From Prochlorococcus sp. MIT 0701 (GTDB lineage Bacteria; Cyanobacteriota; Cyanobacteriia; PCC-6307; Cyanobiaceae): a DNA stretch of 64,000 bases. The stretch spans positions 62,001 through 126,000 of the forward strand of contig NZ_JNBA01000036.1 in NCBI RefSeq assembly GCF_000760295.1, written 5' to 3'. The translations under genes and the position numbers were made by a program. This document shows positions 1 through 10,727 of this stretch, one piece after another. The notes beneath the pieces are model-generated. The model had not been told where the DNA came from, ran no database searches, and saw nothing but the letters and a program-made list of their open reading frames with translations. Each line of letters opens with the position of its first letter. The first letter of the stretch is position 1.

Positions 1-2
1 AC

Positions 3-638
3 CTGCCTGTGTGCGTGTTCAGCCTGGAGATGAGCAAGGAGCAACTCACCTATCGACTGCTCTCAATGGAGGTTGGCATTGAGAGCAGTCGACTGAGAAC
101 AGGCCGTTTACGGCAGGAGGAGTGGCCTCTTTTGGGCCAGGGCATCAACACCCTTGGTCAGCTACCGATCTACATCGATGACAAACCCAATTCAGGCGTT
201 CTGGAGATGCGTTCTCTCTCCAGGCGACTGATGGCCGAACAAGGCAAAGAGCTAGGGCTCATCGTGATCGACTACCTACAGCTAATGGAGGGCTCCACGC
301 CTGACAACCGTGTCCAGGAACTCTCCCGGATTACCCGTGGCCTTAAGGGCATGGCCAGGGAACTAAACGTACCTGTGATTGCCTTATCACAGCTCAGCCG
401 TGGGGTGGAATCCCGCACCAACAAACGCCCAATGCTCAGCGACCTGCGCGAGTCAGGCTCAATCGAACAGGACGCCGACCTGGTGCTGATGATCTACCGC
501 GACGAGTACTACAACCCAGAAACCCCCGACCGCGGCATCACCGAAGTCATCGTGACCAAGCACCGCAACGGCCCTGTCGGCACAGTAAAACTGCTGTTCG
601 AGCCACAATTCACACGGTTCCGCAACCTGGCGGCCTAA
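3..638 (+). CDS. dnaB: Replicative DNA helicase DnaB, C-terminal part (5' end outside window)
   Basis: RecA-like ATPase half of the hexameric replication-fork helicase that unwinds DNA ahead of the polymerase. The frame is open from base 3, so the N-terminal domain and Walker A lie upstream of the window. Visible are [10 protein letters not shown], the Walker B strand [14 protein letters not shown], the [10 protein letters not shown] segment with the conserved arginines, and [15 protein letters not shown], followed by the typical ending [16 protein letters not shown]. No intein is seen in this part. It precedes mnmG on the same strand by about 50 nt. Identification is secure from motifs. Confidence 0.95.
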   Translation: MPVCVFSLEMSKEQLTYRLLSMEVGIESSRLRTGRLRQEEWPLLGQGINTLGQLPIYIDDKPNSGVLEMRSLSRRLMAEQGKELGLIVIDYLQLMEGSTPDNRVQELSRITRGLKGMARELNVPVIALSQLSRGVESRTNKRPMLSDLRESGSIEQDADLVLMIYRDEYYNPETPDRGITEVIVTKHRNGPVGTVKLLFEPQFTRFRNLAA

Positions 639-691
639 AGCAGCAATACATTGATGATTTCCACTGTTCTCTAGAACTTCACGGGCCCCAT

Positions 692-2653
692 ATGCCCTTC
701 AGTACTCCCCCTACCGAACACTTCGACGTCATCGTCGTCGGCGGTGGGCACGCCGGTTGTGAAGCCGCGATCACTGCAGCGCGCTTAGGCCTCTCCACAG
801 CTTTATTCACCCTCAACCTCGATCGGATTGCCTGGCAACCGTGCAACCCCGCAGTGGGAGGTCCAGCCAAGAGTCAACTCGTGCATGAAGTGGATGCCCT
901 TGGGGGTGTCATCGGGCGCCTGGCCGATGCGACAGCGCTGCAAAAACGTGTGCTCAATGCCAGCCGCGGCCCTGCCGTCTGGGCGCTTCGTGCTCAGACA
1001 GACAAACGTCTCTATGCGCGCCAGATGCTGCAGTTGCTGCAACAAACAGCCAACCTCTCTCTAAGAGAAGCGATGGTGACTGGTCTCGAAGTCAAAGGTG
1101 ATCCATCAGGTGGAGGGGAGCACTGGGAGCCGGCTCAAGGACAAGCGGCCCAGATCACAGGCGTTCGAACCTATTTCGGCAGTGTGTATCGAGCCAAAGC
1201 TGTCGTGCTAACCACCGGCACGTTCCTTGGTGGTCAGATCTGGGTTGGCAATCAATCCATGCCGGCAGGTCGTGCCGGCGAGCAAGCCGCAGAGGGGCTC
1301 ACCGAAGCCCTCGAGTCACTTGGCTTCCAAACCAATCGCCTCAAGACAGGCACTCCGGCCAGAGTCGATCGACGCAGCATTGCTCTCGATCAACTGGAAG
1401 AGCAACCCAGCGATGCCGCTGATCGCTTCTTCTCCTTCGACCCAACCGCCTGGGTCAGCGGTGAACAGATGAGCTGCCACATCACCCGCACCACCGCATC
1501 AACCCATCAGCTGATCAAAGAGAACCTCGAACTAACGCCTATCTATGGAGGCTTTCTCGACAGCAAAGGGCCGCGTTACTGCCCATCAATCGAAGACAAG
1601 ATCGTCCGTTTTGCTGACAAAGACTCTCACCAGATTTTTCTCGAACCGGAAGGTCGCGACACTCCAGAGATCTATGTGCAGGGATTCTCAACAGGGCTAC
1701 CTGAGCGGTTGCAACTCGACTTGCTACGCACCCTGCCAGGGCTTGAACAATGCGTAATGCTGCGACCCGCCTATGCAGTCGATTACGACTACCTTCCCGC
1801 CACACAGCTCAGTCCTTCATTGGAAACCAAACGCGTCAAAGGGCTGTTCACTGCTGGGCAACTGAATGGCACAACCGGCTATGAAGAAGCCGCCGCCCAA
1901 GGGCTGGTCGCAGGCCTCAATGCAGCAAGACAAATCAAAGGCGAGCCAGCCATTTATTTCCCACGCGAAGAGAGCTACATCGGCACGATGATCGATGACC
2001 TCGTGACGAAGGACCTACACGAGCCTTACCGGGTTCTGACAAGTAGAAGCGAATACCGCCTGATTTTGCGGGGCGACAACGCAGACCGACGCCTCACGCC
2101 TCTGGGCTATCAGTTGGGCCTGATTGATGCACGCCGTTGGCAGCTGTTTCAAAGCAAACAAACCGCTCTAGAGAATGAAAAACAACGACTCGAAAAGCAG
2201 CGAATCAAAGCCAGCCATCCAGCCGCACCGGCCCTCGAGGCCCAAACAGGCGCAAAAATCAAAGGATCCATAACTCTGGCCGATCTGCTCCGACGTCCTG
2301 GCGTGCATAGTGCTGATCTGATCGAGCATGGCCTAGTCGATCCAGAGCTTGCCCTAGGTGTACGAGAAGGAGCCGAGATCGATATCAAGTACAGCGGATA
2401 CCTACAACGACAGCAACAACAAATTGATCAATTGAAGCGGCAGAGCAAAAGAAGCCTGCCTGCAAATCTCGACTACGCCAACATCAGCACCCTCTCTAAG
2501 GAAGCCCGCGAAAAACTAACCGCTGTAGGGCCACTCAATTTCGCTCAGGCCAGCCAGATTCCCGGTGTTAGCAAGGCAGATCTCACCGCCCTATTGGTCT
2601 GGCTGGAACTGCAGAAGCGTCGAACCCTCGCCGCCTCTGGTCACGATCGATAA
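692..2653 (+). CDS. mnmG: tRNA uridine-5-carboxymethylaminomethyl modification enzyme MnmG (GidA)
   Basis: FAD-dependent subunit of the MnmE-MnmG complex, which installs (carboxymethyl)aminomethyl groups at wobble uridine 34 of several tRNAs. At 653 residues it has the normal family length. The N-terminal dinucleotide-binding motif [12 protein letters not shown], the [14 protein letters not shown] block and the C-terminal region with [18 protein letters not shown] are all present. ATG at 692 follows the dnaB stop by about 50 nt and the FAD motif begins near residue 15, as expected. No disruption is visible. Confidence 0.96.
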   Translation: MPFSTPPTEHFDVIVVGGGHAGCEAAITAARLGLSTALFTLNLDRIAWQPCNPAVGGPAKSQLVHEVDALGGVIGRLADATALQKRVLNASRGPAVWALRAQTDKRLYARQMLQLLQQTANLSLREAMVTGLEVKGDPSGGGEHWEPAQGQAAQITGVRTYFGSVYRAKAVVLTTGTFLGGQIWVGNQSMPAGRAGEQAAEGLTEALESLGFQTNRLKTGTPARVDRRSIALDQLEEQPSDAADRFFSFDPTAWVSGEQMSCHITRTTASTHQLIKENLELTPIYGGFLDSKGPRYCPSIEDKIVRFADKDSHQIFLEPEGRDTPEIYVQGFSTGLPERLQLDLLRTLPGLEQCVMLRPAYAVDYDYLPATQLSPSLETKRVKGLFTAGQLNGTTGYEEAAAQGLVAGLNAARQIKGEPAIYFPREESYIGTMIDDLVTKDLHEPYRVLTSRSEYRLILRGDNADRRLTPLGYQLGLIDARRWQLFQSKQTALENEKQRLEKQRIKASHPAAPALEAQTGAKIKGSITLADLLRRPGVHSADLIEHGLVDPELALGVREGAEIDIKYSGYLQRQQQQIDQLKRQSKRSLPANLDYANISTLSKEAREKLTAVGPLNFAQASQIPGVSKADLTALLVWLELQKRRTLAASGHDR

Positions 2654-2678
2654 GGTTGGATGTCATTGAAAACCAACG

Positions 2679-3362
2679 GTGCCCTCTCAGCTCACCACCT
2701 CGCGGGCCTACTGGAACCTACGAGCTGAACAGGTAATGGACCGCGTCTTCCACGAGCAAGACAAACATCTGACCCCTGCCAGGCTGCATGTCCACGAATC
2801 ACTAAAGGCGAAGCTACCTCAGTGGCAAACTCTTACTCTTACTGGTCTTGCCACTACGGGGCTAATCAGCAGTGTCTGGCTAGCTCACAACTGGCAGGCC
2901 TCCCAAGCCCAGCTTGACCGAGAACGAAATTTGCTAGTCATGGAGCGGCTCAGAAAGTTACCCGCCGCATCTCGAACGACCACCGAAGGACCCAGCAACA
3001 GCTCAAGCATTAGCGCCCAAAACACAAACGCTGAGCTGGCAGGCCTTCCCCAACCTCCGCTTGATCCTGATTGGGTCCAAAGCTTGGAGCCTGTCATCGT
3101 TCCCATCCGCGAAGAAACGTTCTCCAGCAACTCAAGTCACTTTCAGGACAATGCAAGCGAAGTACCCGTCCTGGTAGGTGTCGTGCATGGCCCTAAAGGC
3201 AGCAGCTCAGCAATCTTTCAGCTGAAGCAAACCTCCACCTCCGCAACACCCGGAGAGAACATCGGTAGCAGCAACTGGCGCTTGGACTCTGTCAACGCCA
3301 ATGGTGCCGTCATCAAAAGTCAAGGCCAGCAACGTCAGCTCAACATTGGAGGCGCCTTCTGA
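2679..3362 (+). CDS. Single-pass membrane protein with a PulC/PilP-like C-terminal domain (hypothetical)
   Basis: 227 residues from a GTG start; an ATG at residue 20 is an alternative. A cytoplasmic head of about 50 residues is followed by one transmembrane segment (about 51-70), a low-complexity Ser/Asn/Pro linker, and a C-terminal beta-rich stretch (about 160-227) with VLVGVVHGPKGSSSAIF and SNWRLDSVNANGAVI. This spacing recalls the inner-membrane clamp domains of PilP/GspC type proteins, but the match is only by eye. It sits 25 nt after mnmG and directly before a chorismate lyase-like gene, probably in the same transcript. The real function is unknown. Confidence 0.7.
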   Translation: MPSQLTTSRAYWNLRAEQVMDRVFHEQDKHLTPARLHVHESLKAKLPQWQTLTLTGLATTGLISSVWLAHNWQASQAQLDRERNLLVMERLRKLPAASRTTTEGPSNSSSISAQNTNAELAGLPQPPLDPDWVQSLEPVIVPIREETFSSNSSHFQDNASEVPVLVGVVHGPKGSSSAIFQLKQTSTSATPGENIGSSNWRLDSVNANGAVIKSQGQQRQLNIGGAF

Positions 3363-3421
3363 ACCAAACACCCTCAGGACTGATCTCGCCAGCACGGGTC
3401 TGGGACGCCCCTAGCAAGGCA

Positions 3422-3958
3422 GTGCTCTCTGGTGAAGGCCCCTGGCAACTGCCCGGACCCTGGCGATTGATGCTGCTTGGGGATGGCAGCCCAACCCGCC
3501 ACCTGAGACTGCTCACAGGCCATGAAGTGCAAGTCAACCTCATTGCCATGCAACCGGAACCCAATCCTGATGCAACAGCCCCGCAGGAAGTTCGCGAACT
3601 CAAACCACCTTTACTAAGGCGCCAGGTGTGGTTGATCTGCGACTCCCATACCCTGGCCTGGGCGGAAAGCTGGTGGAATTACGCTGAAGCCGAAAAGCAT
3701 CTCCACAATCGCAATCAACCCATCTGGGACAGTCTCACAAAAGGCCGCTCCGAACTGTTTCGTGAAGTCGACGGACTGGGGCTGGTCGCTGCCGATTGGC
3801 TCGAATCCGCATTCGGCCAAACAGGGCCATTTTGGAGCCGGCATTATCGCTTCTTTCGCCAAGAGCGTGAACTAACAGTGATCCGAGAAGTTTTCAGCCC
3901 TGAGCTAGAGAAATGGCTCGGACCCACTCCACGACAAGAGCTTCAACTCTGTTCATGA
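3422..3958 (+). CDS. Chorismate lyase-like protein (Ycf21/DUF98 family)
   Basis: Members of this UbiC-like family in cyanobacteria release 4-hydroxybenzoate from chorismate, the ring precursor of plastoquinone. Family features seen: PLLRRQVWL, the AESWWN pair of tryptophans, PIWDSLTKGRSELFRE, the FGQTGPFWSRHYRFFR core and LTVIREVFSPELE. The frame is open upstream to 3362 but offers only this GTG as a clear start, giving 178 residues; the true N-terminus may be somewhat longer. It follows the bitopic protein closely. Family assignment is fairly sure; the exact reaction is taken from the family, not shown here. Confidence 0.75.
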   Translation: MLSGEGPWQLPGPWRLMLLGDGSPTRHLRLLTGHEVQVNLIAMQPEPNPDATAPQEVRELKPPLLRRQVWLICDSHTLAWAESWWNYAEAEKHLHNRNQPIWDSLTKGRSELFREVDGLGLVAADWLESAFGQTGPFWSRHYRFFRQERELTVIREVFSPELEKWLGPTPRQELQLCS

Positions 3959-4045
3959 CCAGAGCTCTGGATTTGTCGATTTTTAACTTGACAACTTGCC
4001 AACTCTTGTGCTTTCGGGAAGATTATTAAAGCGGTTCCCCTCTCC

Positions 4046-4495
4046 ATGGCACCCTCTCCAAGCTGGCTGAGCCTCACTGATCTGGGACGCATCTACGGCA
4101 TCTCAGCGATCAATTGCGGCCGAGCTCTACAACTACAGGGCTTGCGCGATCGACATGGACGACCAACTCCAGGAGCCCTTGAGACTGGTGCAGCCCATAA
4201 GCACGGTCCACAAACCCCTCCACGCACAGCTCTCTGGAACGCCAAAATCTGCAAAGGCTTGCTTGAGAAAAGCGGCTACCAACCAATCAACCGAACACTT
4301 CAGGTGGAGCAATGGGCCCAACTGCTTGAGGCCCTTGAAGAGGGATCTCCCTCCATCAATGCAACAGCAGAGCAAATGGCTGAAGATCTGCCTGAAGAGC
4401 TGGTAGGTGACGTCAATGATCAACTCGCCCAGCGAGGCTGCCCTTTTCGCGTAGCGCTCAAAACACATCAGGCATATTTCCGCGCTGCAGCCTGA
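4046..4495 (+). CDS. Conserved hypothetical protein, possible winged-helix-like N-terminus
   Basis: 149 residues, ATG start, soluble, no signal peptide. The N-terminus (WLSLTDLGRIYGISAINCGRAL) reads like a small helix-turn-helix that recognises a stacking or DNA context, and the middle section has GLLEKSGYQPINRTLQVEQW; I do not recognise the family with certainty. Codon use matches its neighbours, and the gene ends convergently against the gene at 4511-5032. Likely real because of length and composition; function is unknown. Confidence 0.65.
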   Translation: MAPSPSWLSLTDLGRIYGISAINCGRALQLQGLRDRHGRPTPGALETGAAHKHGPQTPPRTALWNAKICKGLLEKSGYQPINRTLQVEQWAQLLEALEEGSPSINATAEQMAEDLPEELVGDVNDQLAQRGCPFRVALKTHQAYFRAAA

Positions 4496-4510
4496 TTGAA
4501 GCGCGCACGC

Positions 4511-5032
4511 TCAATCGCGTCGACGACTGGAACGCGGCAAAGGTCGCCGCTCAAGCGGTCGCTTCAATGATTCTGATGCGCTTCGGTTTGAAGCGGCCTC
4601 AGGATTAATCCGCTCTGATGGGCGACGCTGCCAACGATCAACCTGGAAGGTGGACTCATCGGGCCAGTCATCCTCATTAGGCACAACCTCACTGCGAGAA
4701 GACGCAGGTTGAATCAATGGGGGAACACGGCGAGAGATCGCTTCCAGTGGTCGCTTCACTCGCATTTCAGTGGACTGAGGCTCGGACTGCCAAGGCTCCA
4801 GCCAACCATCGTCCTCATCCTCTTCCAACAACCATTCAAGCTTGTCACCAACCCAGCGACCAACCGTTCCCAAGTTCGCAGCGGAACGACGGTCTGTACG
4901 ACCAGATCCACGCTGTCCTGGGCGGGTGCCGGCCACACCATCAACCAACTGACGACCTGTCTCAAGCCACTGATCCAAACGACGATCCAACGGATCCCTG
5001 GACCTTTGGCGACGTTGACGACGTGTATCCAT
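4511..5032 (-). CDS. Arg/Asp/Glu-rich hypothetical protein
   Basis: 173 residues with a strongly charged composition: an arginine-rich start (MDTRRQRRQRSRDPLDRRLD), a central conserved-looking block VGRWVGDKLEWLLEEDEDDGWLEPW shortened here to GRWVGDKLEWLLEEDEDD, and an Arg/Ser-rich tail. Both ends look disordered. It is the last gene of a leftward run sprT - 29-residue ORF - this gene, with gaps under 10 nt, so it is probably co-transcribed with sprT. I cannot name a family. Confidence 0.6.
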   Translation of the reverse strand: MDTRRQRRQRSRDPLDRRLDQWLETGRQLVDGVAGTRPGQRGSGRTDRRSAANLGTVGRWVGDKLEWLLEEDEDDGWLEPWQSEPQSTEMRVKRPLEAISRRVPPLIQPASSRSEVVPNEDDWPDESTFQVDRWQRRPSERINPEAASNRSASESLKRPLERRPLPRSSRRRD

Positions 5033-5041
5033 GCATCGACG

Positions 5042-5131
5042 TTACCGGCGCCGCCGCTGCAACCACTGCTCCCGTTGCCAACCGATTAGGGCAATCGAGA
5101 CCCCACTGACCTGAAGCACCCAGAAAAACAT
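5042..5131 (-). CDS. Possible 29-residue membrane peptide between sprT and the charged hypothetical gene
   Basis: An ATG-to-TAA frame reading MFFWVLQVSGVSIALIGWQR followed by a Trp/Gln/Arg-rich tail. It has one hydrophobic segment and a positive C-terminal end, the usual layout of single-pass mini-proteins. It lies 6 nt after the sprT stop and 9 nt before the next gene start, so it exactly fills the gap. A GGAG lies about 13 nt upstream of the ATG. It could also be chance; conservation of the frame in relatives would decide. Confidence 0.45.
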   Translation of the reverse strand: MFFWVLQVSGVSIALIGWQREQWLQRRRR

Positions 5132-5137
5132 GTCCAC

Positions 5138-5686
5138 TCAGGTCTCCGGTGACGCAGGTTCATAGACGAACACACAGCTGGCATGCCAGCTACCCCCATA
5201 GTGACGGTCGCAACATTGCCGACAAGCAGCGCGATGAACACGCCGCTGATAAGGAGAACGAAGCCCACAGCGAGGGCAAACCGCCCACCACCGCGGCGGC
5301 GTTTTAGGCACGGGAAACTGATGGCGCACACTCACCTGAAACTGGTTCTGGGCAGCGTTAATGGCGGCCATCCGGGCATGAAAGTTGGGGCCATGACTCT
5401 CCTTTACCTGCAGTACAAGATCAATCCAGGCATGGATCATTTCGTGGCAAAGAGTGCTTTCAGTGGCGGTCTGAGGCAGAAGCTCCAGCAAAGGACGGGA
5501 AAGAACAATCTCGCAGCCATTGCGGCCGTCAACCCTTAAGCCACGACGATAAAAACCTGCTGTCTTGCGCAATCGACCATCACTCCACCGCACAGACAGA
5601 AGGGGCTGGGATCCAATCGCCAGTGCGCCATTGAAGTATTCCCTATTGAAGCGATGAAAAAGCGGCAGCAGAGGCACCAGGGGCAT
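5138..5686 (-). CDS. SprT-like zinc metalloprotease family protein
   Basis: 182 residues with the zinc-protease helix CHEMIHAWIDLV (HExxH-type: H, E, H) around residues 80-90, preceded by the SprT-type opening FNREYFNGAL, and followed by a C-terminal zinc ribbon with CPRCGL and CRQC pairs. SprT/Spartan-like proteins are implicated in cleaving DNA-protein crosslinks or in other housekeeping proteolysis, but bacterial members are poorly characterised. It starts a leftward three-gene run. Family call is firm; the substrate is unknown. Confidence 0.85.
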   Translation of the reverse strand: MPLVPLLPLFHRFNREYFNGALAIGSQPLLSVRWSDGRLRKTAGFYRRGLRVDGRNGCEIVLSRPLLELLPQTATESTLCHEMIHAWIDLVLQVKESHGPNFHARMAAINAAQNQFQVSVRHQFPVPKTPPRWWAVCPRCGLRSPYQRRVHRAACRQCCDRHYGGSWHASCVFVYEPASPET

Positions 5687-5807
5687 TAATGCGCGTGGGG
5701 TAGGCCCTTAAATCAAGCTTTGACAGTCTGCCCACTTCACACAATCGCTGAAGAACCATATTTCTGAAGTCGGTCAGTCAGACTCTCTTGTCAATTGCAT
5801 CAAGACG

Positions 5808-6227
5808 ATGGATCTAGCCCTGGCACGGGACATTGGGACCAAAGCCCTACTAGCTGGCGCTGGAGCCCTACTGCTCTACTGGACCATCACAGCCGTCAGG
5901 CTGGTCTTCAGTGCAAGAGGCATCAACCCCTTGGTCAAGCAGTTCTTCACTCAGGTGGCAGCAGGTCGGATTGATGCTGCCTACCTACTCACCACCAAGA
6001 CCTATCGGCAGCACGTCAACAGACAACAATTCATCCAATTCCTGGCCGGTCTGAAACTCAACCGCTACCGCAACCTCAAATCCGGTCGGCCTAGGCTCCA
6101 AGAAGGCCAGGTCATCCTCACAATCAAACTCAAATCTGATGGCAAAGATGAATTAAAAATGGATTTCACATTCAGCAAGATTGACGATGCATGGCGAGTC
6201 GATCGCATTGTGCCCCTCAATTCATGA
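5808..6227 (+). CDS. Membrane-anchored hypothetical protein with a DUF4864-like domain
   Basis: 139 residues. A transmembrane helix near residues 15-35 (ALLAGAGALLLYWTITAVRL) is followed by a small soluble domain of the NTF2-like type: NPLVKQFFTQVAAGRIDAAY, then TYRQHVNRQQFIQFL and a beta-rich tail ending DDAWRVDRIVPL. This pattern of 'helix, short repeatable pocket, beta sheet' is common in cyanobacterial proteins of unknown role. ATG at 5808; it precedes ligA by 24 nt. Confidence 0.7.
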   Translation: MDLALARDIGTKALLAGAGALLLYWTITAVRLVFSARGINPLVKQFFTQVAAGRIDAAYLLTTKTYRQHVNRQQFIQFLAGLKLNRYRNLKSGRPRLQEGQVILTIKLKSDGKDELKMDFTFSKIDDAWRVDRIVPLNS

Positions 6228-8342
<2,115 letters not shown>

Positions 8343-8382
8343 AGTTCTCCATCCCTAGGCTTTTTAATCACTGCATAAGAGC

Positions 8383-8562
8383 ATGACCCAAGCAAACATC
8401 AAGTCCTGGATCAAAACAGCCTGCGGACGTGCCAAATATGCAGATCTGGCTCAACGCACTGGGGTGCTTGCACGCCTCCGGCTGAGCTGGTTCGTTTTCA
8501 TTGCTGCCCTAAGAGATTGGCGGCTCAAGAACCCAGATCAACTGGATAGTTCGGAACCCTGA
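8383..8562 (+). CDS. Small hypothetical protein (59 aa), left copy of the DQLD-ending pair
   Basis: ATG-to-TGA frame starting MTQANIKSWIKTACGRAKYA and ending in NPDQLDSSEP. It begins 40 nt after ligA. The last 27 nt are nearly the same as the end of a second small frame at 13348-13503, whose product ends ADQLDGSES; both proteins also begin with a short Ile-x-x-Trp segment. They may be paralogues or may share only the duplicated 3' end. The last bases belong to the direct repeat described separately. Not assignable to a known family. Confidence 0.55.
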   Translation: MTQANIKSWIKTACGRAKYADLAQRTGVLARLRLSWFVFIAALRDWRLKNPDQLDSSEP

Positions 8563-8567
8563 AGCGC
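8534..8567 (+). repeat. Left 34-bp direct repeat flanking the AT-rich insert
   Basis: CAGATCAACTGGAT begins this copy; 30 of 34 positions are the same as at 13475-13508, in the same orientation. Read on the minus strand it encodes ALQGSELSS plus stop, almost the same as the true C-terminus ALQDSEPSS of the VTT gene at the right copy. This suggests that the left copy is a duplicate of that gene end, as in integration at a gene 3' end. Confidence 0.75.
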
Positions 8568-8570
8568 AAA

Positions 8571-8729
8571 TCAAACACACCGCTCACCCGTCAGACCATA
8601 GAAGCCAACGACGCTATAACAAGCACTGACAAAGAGCAGCCACCAGCCGTACGTCCCTAGCTGAACAATCCCATCTGAGCCAACCAGTGAACACAACACA
8701 AACCCAACCACTACCAGAGCTAGTGACAA
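8571..8729 (-). CDS. Possible 52-residue two-helix membrane protein
   Basis: TTG-start frame on the minus strand, converging on the small ORF at 8383-8562 with 8 nt between stops. The product begins MSLALVVVGFVLCSLVGSDG and continues with a second hydrophobic stretch GWWLLFVSACYSVVGFYGL, ending GERCV. Two membrane spans of fair length without stop codons are suggestive, but the start codon is weak and no ribosome site is seen. It may be a real small membrane protein or chance. Confidence 0.35.
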   Translation of the reverse strand: MSLALVVVGFVLCSLVGSDGIVQLGTYGWWLLFVSACYSVVGFYGLTGERCV

Positions 8730-9295
8730 CTACAAAGGAAGGTTAGCGATTGAACCCTAGCTCATTATTGTACAGCTTGGTCTATAAGTTAATGTGTAAT
8801 ATTGACCTGATCAGTATAGGTCCATTATAACAATGCAAAGGCTAAATTCAAACAGTCAGCCTGAGAAGATAAACAAGCAAGTAGAAGAGGATATTTAAAA
8901 AGACAAGACCTCATTGGCAAGGCTAAATTATGGCTGAGCACTTATCATAAGCATTCATTTTTAGCCAAAATGTGTTTTGCCTTGGCTACTCGATTTAACA
9001 GGTGTGGATACTAATTTTACCTCCTCAATTTAAAACTGGATTCACGTTGCAAATCCTTTAGAGCAAAATTTGATCGCATCAAAGCCGGAAATGAAGAGCT
9101 GTCAGCAATAATCACATTGATTGCAGAAGCCTAAAGAACAAAAGTAGTCAGGCTGGCAACCAAGTCAAATCAAAGCTCCCAGGTGTCAATATTTTGCGAA
9201 ATATATGGGCTTTAAAAGCTCATGCGGGAAGTGCATTAAAATTTTAAAAAAGAGTAACCACTGCCCTTTGGATAATATGAAAAAAGTTAATCAGA
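8730..9295. other. AT-rich gap before the solute-binding protein gene
   Basis: About 570 nt without a convincing gene. The base composition changes here from the mixed GC-neutral housekeeping DNA to markedly AT-rich DNA, and stays so to about 13350. Only short stop-ridden frames are present. The promoter for the two-gene unit at 9296 should lie here, but I see no distinctive operator. Confidence 0.6.
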
Positions 9296-10675
9296 ATGAA
9301 AAGGCGTAATTTCCTACTAAAGATTCTAGCAGGTGTTTCACTAGCTTCTTGTGGACAGTTTGACAGGCATATTTTTACGTTGAGCTCGAAAGACAAAAAA
9401 CCACTTGAGGTATGGTGGGAGAAGCCCTTTTATCCCGAAGAAAGAGATGTTGTAGAACTGATATTCCAGCAGGCAGAAAAAAGAACTGGGGTGAAGGCAA
9501 ACATCACCTTTATAATGAATGACAATAGGCAAGCTCTAAGCGAAACGCATAATCAAATTCTAGGGGATGGATTCATTCCAGACATTTATTATGGTGGAGG
9601 TTCGCTAAAGAGCCTTGTGCCTAACCTTGCTAAAAGCAATAAACTGCTTGCTATTGACGATATCATTTTACCTTTAGAGAGTAAATTTGTTGATGGAGTG
9701 ATTAATAACGTTACCTACAAAGATAGCGATGGCTTGAACGAAGCAATTATTGCGGTTCCAGTATCATTCAACGGGGTTTATATTCACTATTGGAAAGACT
9801 TGCTCGCTGCCATCAATCATCTTTCTAAGTCACCTGCAATTCCAACCGACTGGTATGGGTTCTGGGATTTCTGGAAGCAAAACCAAAGGCTGGCTAAAGA
9901 AGCAGGTTTTAATCAAACCTATGGCATCGGTTTGCCAATGTCAGCCAACACATCTGATACTGGCAATATATTCAACTTATTCCTAGAAGCTTATGGAGTA
10001 ACTATAGTAGATGAATTGGGGAGGCTTGTACTAAATCAAAAAACCCAAAGGGAACGAGCCATAAAGGCACTCACAGATTACACAAGTCTCTATACAGAAA
10101 AATATGTACCTCCCGATGCAACTCAATGGACAGATGCTGACAACAATATTCGATTTCTAAATTACAATACTCTTATGACAGCAAATCCCACTTTATCAAT
10201 ACCAGGTTCACAAGCATTGGACGAAACTACTTATTACAAGCGAATGGGGTCTGTAACTTGGCCCAATGGACTGGACGGTAAGCCACTTAAATCTGTTTTA
10301 GAGGTAAGGCAGCTTGTAATCTTCAATAATGAAAGGTCTCAACAGGCGAAAACAGTTGTTAATTCTATGCTTCAAGATTCTAGTTTCGATAAACTCATAG
10401 AAGGCTCACAAGGGCGCTATTTGCCAGTCTTTAAGTCTGCTATAGAAAGCCAATTCTGGAACGACGCAAAAGATTACCACATTATGGCAGCAAAAAAAAC
10501 TGTGGAGTTTTTCAGGCAACCCTATGCTGTTAAAAATAAGGCCTATAGTGAAGTCATTGAAAAGCGTGTATGGAGTGAAGCGATTGAGGCTGTTGCTCTG
10601 AGTACGGTTGGTGTTGAGGTAGCCGTCGACCAAGTAATTTTTAGGATCGAGGATATCCTTAACCAAGTAAGTTAG
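9296..10675 (+). CDS. Extracellular solute-binding lipoprotein (ABC-type family 1), orphan
   Basis: 459 residues. The start MKRRNFLLKILAGVSLASCGQ has twin basic residues, a hydrophobic core and a lipobox (LASC), so the mature protein should be a lipid-anchored periplasmic protein. The body matches carbohydrate-type binding proteins: KPLEVWWEKPFYPEER, DIYYGGGSLKSLVPNLAK, PVSFNGVYIHYWKDLL, and WYGFWDFWKQ. No permease or ATPase genes are near. Instead a membrane adenylate cyclase begins 52 nt downstream on the same strand. AT-rich codon use contrasts with surrounding genes, pointing to acquisition. The ligand is unknown; the binding-protein fold is a family inference. Confidence 0.8.
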   Translation: MKRRNFLLKILAGVSLASCGQFDRHIFTLSSKDKKPLEVWWEKPFYPEERDVVELIFQQAEKRTGVKANITFIMNDNRQALSETHNQILGDGFIPDIYYGGGSLKSLVPNLAKSNKLLAIDDIILPLESKFVDGVINNVTYKDSDGLNEAIIAVPVSFNGVYIHYWKDLLAAINHLSKSPAIPTDWYGFWDFWKQNQRLAKEAGFNQTYGIGLPMSANTSDTGNIFNLFLEAYGVTIVDELGRLVLNQKTQRERAIKALTDYTSLYTEKYVPPDATQWTDADNNIRFLNYNTLMTANPTLSIPGSQALDETTYYKRMGSVTWPNGLDGKPLKSVLEVRQLVIFNNERSQQAKTVVNSMLQDSSFDKLIEGSQGRYLPVFKSAIESQFWNDAKDYHIMAAKKTVEFFRQPYAVKNKAYSEVIEKRVWSEAIEAVALSTVGVEVAVDQVIFRIEDILNQVS

Positions 10676-10727
10676 CGACTCCTTAGTCAACCTCTTGCAA
10701 AAACAAAGCCTTTAGCTTCAACCCTCT

